In this document: positions 52,308 to 60,798 of the stretch, in pieces | Numbering within the stretch: the first letter of the stretch is position 1 | Layout: the number at the start of each line of letters is the position of its first letter | Assembly (NCBI RefSeq): GCF_047345415.1 | Contig: NZ_JBLFEP010000001.1 | Location: forward strand, 930,001-994,000 | Origin: Maribacter_C sp947494565 | GTDB taxonomy: Bacteria > Bacteroidota > Bacteroidia > Flavobacteriales > Flavobacteriaceae | Direction of reading: 5' to 3' | DNA length: 64,000 nt | Position numbers and translations under genes: made by a program | The notes under the pieces: generated by a model | What the model was told of the DNA's origin: nothing | Seen by the model: the letters and a program-made list of their open reading frames with translations, nothing else | Database searches by the model: none

Positions 52308-53559
52308 CGGACTCATGCGCCTCTACCTCATCGCGTAAATCAAGCTTTCTAAAACTCGGCGAAATAAATGCTGTAAAGCCCACTGTAAGCAGCGTCATTG
52401 TTCCTCCGAAAACCACGGCGGCCACGGTTCCCATCAGCTTAGCGGTCACCCCACTTTCAAAGGCCCCCAGTTCATTGGAAGAACCGACGAACATTGAATT
52501 GACGGAAGCAACACGTCCGCGCATCTCGTCAGGTGTCTTTAGCTGTAATATCGTTTGGCGAATGACCATGGAAATACCATCCAAAGCTCCACTCATGAAT
52601 AGGGCGAATACGGATAGCCAAAAGGAAGTAGACAACCCAAAAACAATAATACTCAACCCAAATCCAAATACAGCCCACAACAGTTTTCGACCTGCAGCCC
52701 GATGTACCGGAAAGCGTGTAGAGCCAATCATCGTAATGGCCGCTCCGACCGCTGGAGCAGCCCTTAAAACCCCAAACCCTTCAGCGCCCACCTGTAAAAT
52801 ATCTTGTGCGAATATGGGTAGAAGTGCTATTGCACCTCCAAAAAGCACCGCAATCATATCTAAGGTCAATGCACCAAAAACAGCCTTGCTATTAAAAACG
52901 AATCGTAATCCTTCCTTTAGACTATCGCCGATAGGTTCGCCGATTTTCGGATTCATTATGGGCTTGCGGGATATCTTCAGAATACAGATTAGTGCGGCCA
53001 GTGAAAATGCAAAAATGACGCACATCGACCAATGTACGCCCACCCAACTAATGGAAAAACCAGCTAGTGTAGGTCCTAAGACGGATGCCATTTGCCAAGT
53101 AGTACTGCTCCAAGTGGCCGCATTCGGATAGGCTCTTTTCGGAACGATCAAAGCGATCAAAGAAAAAATGGTCGGCCCTAAAAAGGCCCGTACAATTCCT
53201 CCTAAGAATACTAAAAAATAGATGCCATATAGAATGGTAGTGTTGTCCATTTTCAAGGCCAAGAAAGGTTCACTTAAAGCAAAAAGTCCAAAACTAATCG
53301 TCGAAAAACCAAAGAGACATTTCAACAGCAAATTCCGTTTTTCCTTCTGATCGACGATGTGACCTGCAAATAACGCCATGGAAACTGCAGGAATAACTTC
53401 CATTAGACCGATAACACCAAGAGATAAGGGGTCTTTGGTCATGGAGTATACCTGCCACTCGATAACGATAAATTGCATTGACCAAGCGAATACCATTGCA
53501 AATCGTGCTACAAGAAAAATATTGAATTCCCGAAATCGTAGGGCTAGGTAAGGATCCAT
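52297..53559 (-). CDS. Major facilitator superfamily exporter
   Basis: The 420-residue protein has 12 membrane helices with the MFS start (ALRFREFNIFLVARFAM) and the GHIVDQKEKRNLL loop of motif A, closest in style to bacterial multidrug or enterobactin-type exporters. Its first ATG overlaps the recJ stop by one base, so it is translationally coupled to recJ. The substrate is unknown. Confidence 0.85.
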   Translation of the reverse strand: MDPYLALRFREFNIFLVARFAMVFAWSMQFIVIEWQVYSMTKDPLSLGVIGLMEVIPAVSMALFAGHIVDQKEKRNLLLKCLFGFSTISFGLFALSEPFLALKMDNTTILYGIYFLVFLGGIVRAFLGPTIFSLIALIVPKRAYPNAATWSSTTWQMASVLGPTLAGFSISWVGVHWSMCVIFAFSLAALICILKISRKPIMNPKIGEPIGDSLKEGLRFVFNSKAVFGALTLDMIAVLFGGAIALLPIFAQDILQVGAEGFGVLRAAPAVGAAITMIGSTRFPVHRAAGRKLLWAVFGFGLSIIVFGLSTSFWLSVFALFMSGALDGISMVIRQTILQLKTPDEMRGRVASVNSMFVGSSNELGAFESGVTAKLMGTVAAVVFGGTMTLLTVGFTAFISPSFRKLDLRDEVEAHESARS

Positions 53560-55247
53560 CAGCGCAGGTCCCTTAGTTTAAACTGAAGGCTAATATTTCC
53601 TTGCCATTCGTTTTCATCCAAAGAAAAAACGGCATCGAAGGGTTTTCTGCTGGTAACCAAGGGAAGTTTATCGCCCAGGTTAAAGCCAATACCCCCAATA
53701 GGACCATAACCGTGTTGAGTAACCGCAAATTTCAAATGGGCCCCTTCTTGACCCACTCCTTTTGCGTACCCTGTATCTGTCAAACCTTCTGCCATAAAAA
53801 CCGGCCTCATATTACCGGGGCCAAAAGGAGCGAACTGTTTTAGAATACGCATGAGTTTGGGGTTGATGTCCTTTATTTCAATGGTCGTATCAACTGTGAT
53901 CTCAGGGGTCAGTAAGGCAGGGTCTATAGTTTGTGAAACTACTTTTTCGAACTGTGCCTTAAACGTTTCATATTGGTTTTCAAGTAAGGTGAGTCCCGCC
54001 GCATATTTATGCCCGCCGAATTGCTCAATACAGTCCGCACAACCTTCAAGAGCGTTGTAGACATCAAAGCCTTTTACCGATCGGGCGGAGGCAGCCAACT
54101 TTTCACCGCTTTTGGTAAAGACCAGGGTGGGCCTATAGTAGGTATCCGTTAATCGGGAAGCTACGATTCCGATAACCCCTTTGTGCCAAGATGCCTTGTA
54201 GACCACTGAGGTGAACCGTTCTTCCTCTTTATTATCCTGAATCTGGGCCAAGGCCTCCTTCGTAATTTCTTGGTCCAGAGTGCGACGGTCGTTATTGTAC
54301 TTCTCAATAGCATGGGCAAACTTTCGGGCCTGTTGCATATCCGTTTCCGTGAGTAGGTTTACGGCGTGTTGCCCGTGCTCCATACGGCCCGCAGCATTGA
54401 TTCTGGGGGCAATGATAAAGACCACATCGGTAATGGTCAGTTCGGTCTTTTTGACTTCGTTGATGATAGCCTTGAACCCGATTCTGGGGTCTGTATTGAT
54501 TACCTGCAGTCCGAAATAGGCCAACACCCTATTTTCGCCTGTCATCGGAACAATATCGGCCCCGATTGCGGTCGCCACTAAATCTAAATAGGGTATCAGG
54601 TCATCGATAGTTCGCCCTTTTCGAGAAGCTAAGGCTTGTATGAGCTTGAAACCGACTCCACATCCACATAGCTCATCATACGGATAGGTACAGTCTTCCC
54701 TTTTGGGATCTAAAACGGCAATGGCGTCCGGCAGTTGGGCCCCAGGACGGTGGTGATCGCAAATGATGAAATCAATCTTTTTCGCTTTGGCATACGACAC
54801 CTTATCGATAGCCTTAACACCACAATCCAAAGCGATAATCAATGAAAAATTATTGTCGTCGGCAAAATCGATGCCTTGATAGGACACTCCATATCCCTCT
54901 GTATAACGATCAGGAATGTAGGTTGCCACATTGGGGTAATCCTTCAATAGATACGAGGAAACCAGGGCAACCGAAGTAGTTCCGTCCACATCATAATCAC
55001 CATACACCAAGATGTTTTCATTGGAAGCGATTGCACTTTCAATTCGCGCCACAGCGACCTCCATATCTTTCATCGAGAACGGGTCGTGCAAATCGGTCAA
55101 TTGGGGCCGAAAGAATTTCTTTGCCTTTTCATAGGTATCGATACCTCGTTGCAACAGCAATTGCGCAACAAGACCATTGACATTCAACGCATCTGATAGC
55201 GCATCAATATCCTGTGGTGTAGGTTTTGCTTTTATGGTCCAGCGCAT
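53559..55247 (-). CDS. recJ: Single-stranded-DNA-specific exonuclease
   Basis: A 5'-3' exonuclease of DNA repair. The 562-residue sequence has the DHH motifs VYGDYDVDGTTS and ICDHHRPG, and the DHHA1 FGGHKYAAG. It is the usual length. Its ATG is 4 bases from the GTTCAA repeat array, so the sequence in front of the gene, normally the leader, is made of repeat DNA. The MFS gene follows with a one-base overlap. Confidence 0.94.
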   Translation of the reverse strand: MRWTIKAKPTPQDIDALSDALNVNGLVAQLLLQRGIDTYEKAKKFFRPQLTDLHDPFSMKDMEVAVARIESAIASNENILVYGDYDVDGTTSVALVSSYLLKDYPNVATYIPDRYTEGYGVSYQGIDFADDNNFSLIIALDCGVKAIDKVSYAKAKKIDFIICDHHRPGAQLPDAIAVLDPKREDCTYPYDELCGCGVGFKLIQALASRKGRTIDDLIPYLDLVATAIGADIVPMTGENRVLAYFGLQVINTDPRIGFKAIINEVKKTELTITDVVFIIAPRINAAGRMEHGQHAVNLLTETDMQQARKFAHAIEKYNNDRRTLDQEITKEALAQIQDNKEEERFTSVVYKASWHKGVIGIVASRLTDTYYRPTLVFTKSGEKLAASARSVKGFDVYNALEGCADCIEQFGGHKYAAGLTLLENQYETFKAQFEKVVSQTIDPALLTPEITVDTTIEIKDINPKLMRILKQFAPFGPGNMRPVFMAEGLTDTGYAKGVGQEGAHLKFAVTQHGYGPIGGIGFNLGDKLPLVTSRKPFDAVFSLDENEWQGNISLQFKLRDLR

Positions 55248-55250
55248 TCT

Positions 55251-55299
55251 GTAAGTTCAAGTTCAAATGTCAAGTTCAAGTTCAAGGGTCAAACTCAAA
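55251..55299. repeat. GTTCAA repeat cluster in front of recJ
   Basis: GTTCAA occurs at 55255, 55261, 55274 and 55280, inside AAGTTCAA-type units. A further CAAGTTCAAGGGTCAA (55277-55292) is the left arm of an inverted repeat with 55685-55700. Confidence 0.7.
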
Positions 55300-55314
55300 C
55301 ACAAAGTTGGACAC

Positions 55315-55668
55315 CTATTCAGTTTTATTCTTTATAATCGTTGCTGTAATCCTTATCAATTGTTCGACTTCATCCAAAAGTTGGGTCCTTTTAGGGTTTT
55401 TACCGTATTGAATCTTTGAAAGGATTTTAAGATTAATTCGTGATTCTTTCAATTCTTTCAGCGAAATAGTGGCTTTATTCCTGAAGTCCTTATTGGTCTG
55501 GGCACCTTGCATTTCCCCAAAGTTAAGCGCAGAACTTCCTGCGGAGCGCAATGGTTGATGTCCATAATATTGACCAATAAAATCATTGGGCATCGCCTTG
55601 CAGAACAATGCAATGTCCGCTGCAAAATTCACCAATCTCTCTTCTAAGTCATACGGTTTATGCTGCAT
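55315..55668 (-). CDS. Four-helix-bundle protein (S23/IVP-like)
   Basis: The 117-residue protein has the family pattern: an N-terminal basic stretch, YDLEERLVNFAADIALFCKAMP, then helices with NFGEMQGAQTNKDFRNKATISLKELKESRINLKIL. The family includes proteins encoded in 23S rRNA insertions and the Avd subunit of diversity-generating retroelements. No reverse transcriptase or variable repeat is present here. It is bracketed by imperfect inverted repeats and interrupts the space between recJ and the osmC-like gene. Confidence 0.8.
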   Translation of the reverse strand: MQHKPYDLEERLVNFAADIALFCKAMPNDFIGQYYGHQPLRSAGSSALNFGEMQGAQTNKDFRNKATISLKELKESRINLKILSKIQYGKNPKRTQLLDEVEQLIRITATIIKNKTE

Positions 55669-55672
55669 GCCA

Positions 55673-55700
55673 TTGAATTTGTAATTGACCTTTGAATTTG
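55673..55700. repeat. Right flank of the four-helix-bundle cassette
   Basis: TTGAATTTG appears at 55673-55681 and 55692-55700. TTGACCTTTGAATTTG (55685-55700) reverse-complements to CAAATTCAAAGGTCAA, matching the left arm at 14 of 16 bases. Confidence 0.65.
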
Positions 55701-55709
55701 TGTTTAATT

Positions 55710-56138
55710 TTATTGGTGATGAAAAACAGTCTTTATTTCCAATTCAGCGAACCGTCGGAACATCTCCATGACCCCGCAGTATTTCTCAATGGAAAGATCC
55801 ACCGCCCTTTGCAGTTTTCCTTCAGAAAGATTTGATCCGTGAAAATGATATTCTATTGTCACCTTGTCATAATACCTTGGATGTTCATCAGTAAGATTGG
55901 CAATGGTTTCGATGGTAAATTCATCTACTTCTAATTTCATTTTCTTCATAAGGGATGCCACATCGAGACCGGAGCAGCCCGCAAGTGAAGAAAGCATCAA
56001 TGCTTTAGGACGCATTCCGCTACCATCACCACCATCTTCCTTGGCAATGTCGATAGTAAGGTTGTATCCTGAAGGGTTATTACTTTCAAAGGCCATATTG
56101 CCGAGCCATTTCGTTGTGATATGATTTGTAGTCGCCAT
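55710..56138 (-). CDS. OsmC family protein (peroxide/hydroperoxide-type)
   Basis: The 142-residue protein has the OsmC core: GDGSGMRPKALMLSSLAGCSGLD, where Cys in the loop is the first peroxidatic Cys, and KYCGVMEMF with the second Cys in the C-terminal helix. The start is ATG 56138; a longer reading would overlap the divergent 56236 gene. It and the AhpD-like gene at 56236 diverge from a 97-base region, a plausible peroxide-defence pair. Confidence 0.88.
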   Translation of the reverse strand: MATTNHITTKWLGNMAFESNNPSGYNLTIDIAKEDGGDGSGMRPKALMLSSLAGCSGLDVASLMKKMKLEVDEFTIETIANLTDEHPRYYDKVTIEYHFHGSNLSEGKLQRAVDLSIEKYCGVMEMFRRFAELEIKTVFHHQ

Positions 56139-56235
56139 AATTTTTTGTTTCTTGTGTTGGTACAAAAATACGATAATCAATACTGTCATTTGAGATGGAA
56201 TAAATAATTTCGAAGTCTTTTTCCTACATTTAAAA

Positions 56236-56865
56236 ATGTCAGTTAATTTCAAACCATACGATATGCCCTTAGTAAATCCGCTTGACCCCAGCCACAGCCC
56301 TGAAACTGCAGAGTTGGCTAAATTCTTTAATGAGACCCTTGGGTTTTGCCCCAATTCCGTATTGACGATGCAGCATCGCCCGGCCATCTCAAAAGCCTTT
56401 ATCAACTTGAATAAAGCTGTTATGGCCAATGAAGGCCGTGTAACTTCGGCCTTAAAACGCATGATCGCCTGGGTCAGTAGTAATGCTACGGGATGTCGCT
56501 ACTGCCAAGCGCATGCGATTCGCGCGGCGGAACGCTATGGCGCCGAGCAAGAACAATTGGACAACATCTGGGAGTACCGCACCCACCCCGCCTTCTCAGA
56601 AGCGGAACGGGCCGCATTGGATTTCTCTCTGCAAGCCTCCCAAGTACCCAATGCGGTGGATACAAACATCAAAGCACGACTTTATGAGCATTGGAACGAA
56701 GGCGAAATCGTTGAAATGTTGGGCGTGATTTCATTGTTCGGCTATTTAAATCGATGGAACGACTCTATGGGCACCTCCATAGAAGAGGGGGCTGTAGAAA
56801 GTGGTGACCAATATCTAGGAAAACATGGATGGGAAAAAGGAAAGCACGACGGTAGTAGATACTAG
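56236..56865 (+). CDS. AhpD-like carboxymuconolactone decarboxylase family
   Basis: The 209-residue protein has the redox core ATGCRYCQAHAIRAAERYGA (CxxC plus His) and the N-terminal LGFCPNSVLTMQHRPAISKAF, which matches a larger branch of this family. The branch includes peroxidase-like and uncharacterised members. It is divergent from the OsmC gene. A small terminator follows 20 bases downstream of the stop. Confidence 0.85.
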   Translation: MSVNFKPYDMPLVNPLDPSHSPETAELAKFFNETLGFCPNSVLTMQHRPAISKAFINLNKAVMANEGRVTSALKRMIAWVSSNATGCRYCQAHAIRAAERYGAEQEQLDNIWEYRTHPAFSEAERAALDFSLQASQVPNAVDTNIKARLYEHWNEGEIVEMLGVISLFGYLNRWNDSMGTSIEEGAVESGDQYLGKHGWEKGKHDGSRY

Positions 56866-56886
56866 AAAACACTTTTTCATACTTGA

Positions 56887-56909
56887 CCCTGCCCGACAGC
56901 AGGGTTTTT
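56887..56909 (+). terminator. Terminator after AhpD-like gene
   Basis: CCCTGC-CCGACA-GCAGGG is followed by TTTTT. Confidence 0.7.
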
Positions 56910-56996
56910 ACTTAATACGCCTGATTTCTTGATTCAAATCAAACTTTGTTTCCCTAAGATCATAGAACTTTGTTGTAATCAAAAAAACGAACGGTT

Positions 56997-57578
56997 ATGG
57001 CAAAACTGGTCATTACTCCAGAAAATCAAATTCAACGGTTGAATTCCATTCTCAACACCGTAGAAAACCTTGCGTCGCTGCCAACAAATCAATTGGTATA
57101 TCGGCCCAGACCGAAGTCATGGTCGGTAATTGAAATCATCGAGCACTTGAGTGTTGCCTATGATATTTATGTAGACAAAATCGATTCTGCTTTGGAAAAG
57201 CTTCCGGAAAAAGCGGGTGACAACACCTCATTTACACCGAATTGGTGGCAGCGTTTTATCATTAACGGCGTAAAACCCAAAGGAGGTCAACGCAAATTAA
57301 AAATCAAAACGCTAAAGAAGTTCGAGCCCTTACTACAGTTGGAAACTCTTGATGAAGCGACTATTGTCCCTGTTTTCGAGCGCTTTAAGAAGTTGCAACT
57401 ACACCTAAAAAATGCCATTTTGGTCACTCGTTTCAAGGAAGTCAAAGCGATCAAGATCAATTCAGGAATTGGCCCTATTGTGAAGTTCTACTTGCCTGAA
57501 AGCTTCGAATTCTTGATAGCTCATATGGAACGGCACATGCTTCAAATCGAAGAGGTCTTACAGCAAATGGATTCCTAA
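56997..57578 (+). CDS. DinB-like/YfiT-type four-helix protein
   Basis: A 193-residue protein with the DinB-superfamily pattern: SWSVIEIIEHLSVAYDIYVDK (with the conserved first His) and the late HMERHMLQIEEVLQQ. The three-His metal site (Ni or Zn) is plausible. Proteins of this family bind metals or thiols and have varied roles. The Crp-type gene starts 26 bases downstream on the same strand, so the two may be co-transcribed. Confidence 0.75.
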   Translation: MAKLVITPENQIQRLNSILNTVENLASLPTNQLVYRPRPKSWSVIEIIEHLSVAYDIYVDKIDSALEKLPEKAGDNTSFTPNWWQRFIINGVKPKGGQRKLKIKTLKKFEPLLQLETLDEATIVPVFERFKKLQLHLKNAILVTRFKEVKAIKINSGIGPIVKFYLPESFEFLIAHMERHMLQIEEVLQQMDS

Positions 57579-57604
57579 GACATTAGAAGGAAATCGGTAT
57601 TTTT

Positions 57605-58195
57605 ATGGCCATGACCGATTCGGAATTTGAACAACTCAAAACATTCTTTTCCCTACTGGAAATAGAAGGGGAATCTAAACGTCTTTTCCGGGATTTGTGG
57701 GAGGTAAAGTCCTTTCGACAATACGATCTCTTAACCGAGGCCGGCACCACTGAAAATTACTTCTACTTTGTTTTGGAAGGGGTACAGGCCGTTTATGTAC
57801 TGAATGAAAAAGGAGAAAAAGTTGTCCTCGGCTTTTCCTATACGGGAAGTCCTTCAGGCGTCTTCGATTCCTTTAGTACAAGAAAGCCATCGACCCTTTT
57901 TTTGGAGGCGCTAAAACCCACGCGGGTATTGGGCATTACATATACTGACTATCAAAACGTGTTTCAGCAGTTTTCCGGAGCCCACGAATGGGGGCATGTT
58001 TTTTTCAAGAACGTCCTCCTGGGGCGGCTTTCAAGGGAAATCGAACTATTGACATTGGACACTCGCGAACGGTATCTCGCTTTTATGCTGCGTTGCCCAG
58101 AAGAGTTGAAGGTCATTCCCCAAAAATACCTGGCTTCGTACCTCAATATGAAGCCGGAAACCTTTAGTCGTTTAAGAGCCGCTATCAACCTCTAA
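57605..58195 (+). CDS. Crp/Fnr-type cyclic-nucleotide-binding regulator
   Basis: The 196-residue protein has an N-terminal cNMP-binding-like beta roll (DLLTEAGTTENYFYFVLEGVQ, GEKVVLGFSYTGSPSG) and a C-terminal winged-helix segment (IPQKYLASYLNMKPETFSRLRAAI). The ligand arginine is not obvious, so cAMP binding is doubtful. It is co-directional with the DinB-like gene. The stop overlaps the uracil-DNA-glycosylase gene on the other strand by 24 bases. Confidence 0.85.
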   Translation: MAMTDSEFEQLKTFFSLLEIEGESKRLFRDLWEVKSFRQYDLLTEAGTTENYFYFVLEGVQAVYVLNEKGEKVVLGFSYTGSPSGVFDSFSTRKPSTLFLEALKPTRVLGITYTDYQNVFQQFSGAHEWGHVFFKNVLLGRLSREIELLTLDTRERYLAFMLRCPEELKVIPQKYLASYLNMKPETFSRLRAAINL

Positions 58196-58759
58196 ACTTT
58201 CAGCGACCCTTTTTTCTAAAGCAGGTAGTACCTCTTCTCCAAACCAGGGGTTTTTTGATAGCCAAAACCGGTTACGGGGCGAGGGGTGGGGCAAAGGAAA
58301 ATACCGGGGCATATAGTTTTGATAGGCCTTTACCGTTTCGGTCAGGTTCTTTTCCATTTCTTCTTTTAAGTAGTACTTCTGAGCATACGTGCCAATAAGG
58401 ATAATGAGTTCCAAACTAGGCATCTGATTCCATAGTTGTTCATGCCACAGGGGGGCGCATTCGGTGCGCGGAGGCAAATCTCCTCCTTTGCCTTTGCCGG
58501 GGTAGCAAAAACCCATAGGTACCAGGGCAAACTTTCTTTCATCATAGAATTCTTTATCAGTCACTCCCAACCATTTTCGCAATTGTTTCCCACTAGGGTC
58601 ATCCCAAGCCACCCCTGTTTCATGTACCTTGGTTCCCGGGGCTTGACCGATAATAATGATCTTGGCTTCGGAATGGGCCGTTACGATAGGTCGCGGCCCT
58701 AATGGTAAATAGGCTTTACAGACTTCACAGCTTCTGATTTCAGATAGTAATTCTTCCAT
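58172..58759 (-). CDS. Uracil-DNA glycosylase family protein
   Basis: The 195-residue protein has the active-site motifs of UDG superfamily members: IIIGQAPGTKVHETGVAWDDPSG (motif 1) and PLPHPSPRN (motif 2, His-Pro-Ser), and four Cys (near SCEVCKAYLP and later) which may bind an iron-sulfur cluster, as in family 4/5-like enzymes. The ATG at 58759 starts the domain; a longer frame has no match. DNA base removal is inferred. It overlaps the convergent Crp gene by 24 bases. Confidence 0.82.
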   Translation of the reverse strand: MEELLSEIRSCEVCKAYLPLGPRPIVTAHSEAKIIIIGQAPGTKVHETGVAWDDPSGKQLRKWLGVTDKEFYDERKFALVPMGFCYPGKGKGGDLPPRTECAPLWHEQLWNQMPSLELIILIGTYAQKYYLKEEMEKNLTETVKAYQNYMPRYFPLPHPSPRNRFWLSKNPWFGEEVLPALEKRVAESLEVDSGS

Positions 58760-58865
58760 ATTCACGGGGTTCTTAATTGTATGATAAGATAGCTTAAGAA
58801 TTATAAAGTCAAAGCACATCGATTATAAAATCAATGTGCTTTAAAACAGTTTACGATAGCAAAAC

Positions 58866-59222
58866 CTATACGCTAACCACTTCCGGTTTGTGCAAGCTCA
58901 CCACAATTAAAACCGCGATACCGTTACTCCAATAGTAGTAGGCATCCATCCCCTCGAATGAGAAAATAAATGGCGCCAAAATAAATACTACGGCAACCAA
59001 AAAATCAACCATCAAATGAACCCGATATGGAACAACTTTAAGTATCCCAAGATGATGGTCAGTTAATATAGTTAAAACAAGTGCAGCGATCCCGGTGGCC
59101 ATAGAAAGCTGTAATGCTAAGGGATTGGATTCTCCCAAACCTAGCAAGAAAGGAAGCACTATGAGGGCTAGAGCAACCGGGTAATCTAATAATGCGTGTA
59201 TTCTTTTAGTTATGAATTTCAT
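58866..59222 (-). CDS. Small four-helix membrane protein (SPW-repeat-like)
   Basis: The 118-residue protein has four hydrophobic helices (for example LLDYPVALALIVLPFLLGLG and HLMVDFLVAVVFILAPFIF) in two similar halves, each with an ALLDYP/LMVDF start, suggesting an internal duplication. The second half has the WSNG turn typical of SPW-repeat proteins. It follows the NTF2-like gene by 29 bases. No function is known. Confidence 0.7.
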   Translation of the reverse strand: MKFITKRIHALLDYPVALALIVLPFLLGLGESNPLALQLSMATGIAALVLTILTDHHLGILKVVPYRVHLMVDFLVAVVFILAPFIFSFEGMDAYYYWSNGIAVLIVVSLHKPEVVSV

Positions 59223-59251
59223 GATTTTAATATTGAATAATTTTTTTTGTA

Positions 59252-59605
59252 TTAAGCGGCATTGAAATATTCCTCTTGAATGACTTTCCCTTCATCATTC
59301 CAGACGCGGCGAATGATTTCATGCCAGTAAATTTTACTGCCGTCTTTCATATCAAAGTCAAATGTGAATTCAGAGGCCGAAACATTTCCGTCAACAAGAG
59401 AGTGATGATGGGTAATACCATTAACGGCGGCAATCGAACCGGCAAAACCCTCCATTTTTACAATCATTTCATGTTTCCCATTTGTTGCTCCATTTCCATA
59501 ATCAGAAGTAGTCGCGTTATCCGCAAAAAATTCTTTTACAGCGTCAACAATAGCTCCTTGAGCTACTATTGCATCCATTTGTGTTACTTGTGCTTTAATA
59601 TCCAT
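59252..59605 (-). CDS. NTF2/SnoaL-like protein
   Basis: A 117-residue cone-shaped fold protein, with NGKHEMIVKMEGFAGSIA, FTFDFDMKDGSKIYWHEIIRR and a C-terminal NAA end; the HHH at GITHHHSLVDG is a feature of this subgroup. It is likely to be an isomerase-like or ligand-binding protein. It lies directly downstream of the double-AraC regulator and has a CATCTTTGCAG promoter-like box about 25 bases upstream. Confidence 0.75.
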   Translation of the reverse strand: MDIKAQVTQMDAIVAQGAIVDAVKEFFADNATTSDYGNGATNGKHEMIVKMEGFAGSIAAVNGITHHHSLVDGNVSASEFTFDFDMKDGSKIYWHEIIRRVWNDEGKVIQEEYFNAA

Positions 59606-59677
59606 CTTATGATTTTTAGTGAATTTTATACTGCAAAGATGAAATGGAAGTGCCTTTTTAAGGCTACAAAAAAGACG

Positions 59678-60730
59678 CTAAAAGTTGTACTTTTCCGATT
59701 TGAATTCTGATGGGGTTTTTCCCGTATGATGTTTGAAGAAGTTCGAAAAGTGATTGGATTCCTCAAAACCCATTTGATATGCAATCTCTTGAATAGGCCT
59801 ATCTTCAGCTAGACTAATTTTAGAAGAACTTATCAGCTCACTACGAATTAACTGGCCCAAAGAGGTATTTAGCTTATTCCGGGTTTTTTTAGATAGTGTT
59901 TTTACGGCGAGGTTCATCTTGTTAGCGTAGAACTCCAATGAACGTTGCTCAGTATGATGCGACTTTATTAAATCCAGAATATCTTGAACAAAAGTATCAC
60001 GCTCTTTAAATTCAAAATTCTTACGGAACTCAGAGGGCGTACTACCTGTGGCATTCTTAAAGACTTTATTGAAGTATGCGGCATCTTTAAACCCTATTTC
60101 ATAGGATATCTCTTGTATATTCTTATCAGTAAATGCAACTTTCCGTTTACTTTCGACCAATCTTTTTTTAGCAAGTAGTTTATTGATCGATACCCCTATT
60201 TTTTTATGGACCAACGTTTGAGCGTCCATTCCATTTTCGTTTATCAACTTGACCACATCCGAATTGGTCAGGTTATTGGGAAACTGCTCATCTATTACCT
60301 CTTTTACATCGAAAATTATTCGATACTCGGTTTTGCTGGCTTGAAAGGGGTTTTGCCAATACCATTGTTGGGAGGATATATCGATAATCTTTCCAGTATC
60401 TTGAGAAAAAATAGATTTATCTAGAAAACTTTTACAATCAGAACATTCAGCAAAATCAATATAACCCAGAGATATCAAATGTTTAAAAAGAACTCGAACA
60501 TCCTTATTCCGAAACATGGTTTCGTCTGGAAACTCTATTTTACGCACTACAAAATCTTCGGATAGGAACTTGATATATTGCCCTTTTTCAAGGTAAATAG
60601 CCTTGTCTTGCCAGTCAAAATAATTTTCAAAATCGACTTGTATACTTCCTGACCCTTTAAGGATATGTATCAAAGTATATTTTTCGATAAAATAAACTCT
60701 ATCTATTTCAGGAAAAAGTTTTGTGACCAC
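59678..60730 (-). CDS. Transcriptional regulator with two AraC-type HTH domains
   Basis: The 350-residue protein has a sensor-like N-terminal ~140 residues and two AraC HTH domains in tandem: about residues 150-245 (NIQEISYEIGFKDAAYFNKVF) and 255-350 (PIQEIAYQMGFEESNHFSNFF). It is most often seen with one such domain. The start is a GTG at 60730; no ATG occurs before an in-frame stop upstream. It is upstream of the NTF2-like and membrane genes, 72 bases away, which it may regulate. Confidence 0.85.
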   Translation of the reverse strand: MVTKLFPEIDRVYFIEKYTLIHILKGSGSIQVDFENYFDWQDKAIYLEKGQYIKFLSEDFVVRKIEFPDETMFRNKDVRVLFKHLISLGYIDFAECSDCKSFLDKSIFSQDTGKIIDISSQQWYWQNPFQASKTEYRIIFDVKEVIDEQFPNNLTNSDVVKLINENGMDAQTLVHKKIGVSINKLLAKKRLVESKRKVAFTDKNIQEISYEIGFKDAAYFNKVFKNATGSTPSEFRKNFEFKERDTFVQDILDLIKSHHTEQRSLEFYANKMNLAVKTLSKKTRNKLNTSLGQLIRSELISSSKISLAEDRPIQEIAYQMGFEESNHFSNFFKHHTGKTPSEFKSEKYNF

Positions 60731-60798
60731 GACAGGGTAGTTTTTAAGGGTTTAGTCGTGAAACCTAAAGTGTATTAACAGTACGCTACTAGGAAAAA

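Noticed and set aside
55251..55299. GTTCAA repeats as a replication origin or telomere-like element
   Set aside because: There are only four short units, no dnaA-type boxes or replication genes are near, and the paired inverted flank better fits the cassette explanation.
55710..56462. 250-residue form of the OsmC-like gene
   Set aside because: The extension would overlap the divergent AhpD-like gene and lacks OsmC similarity; ATG 56138 fits the family.
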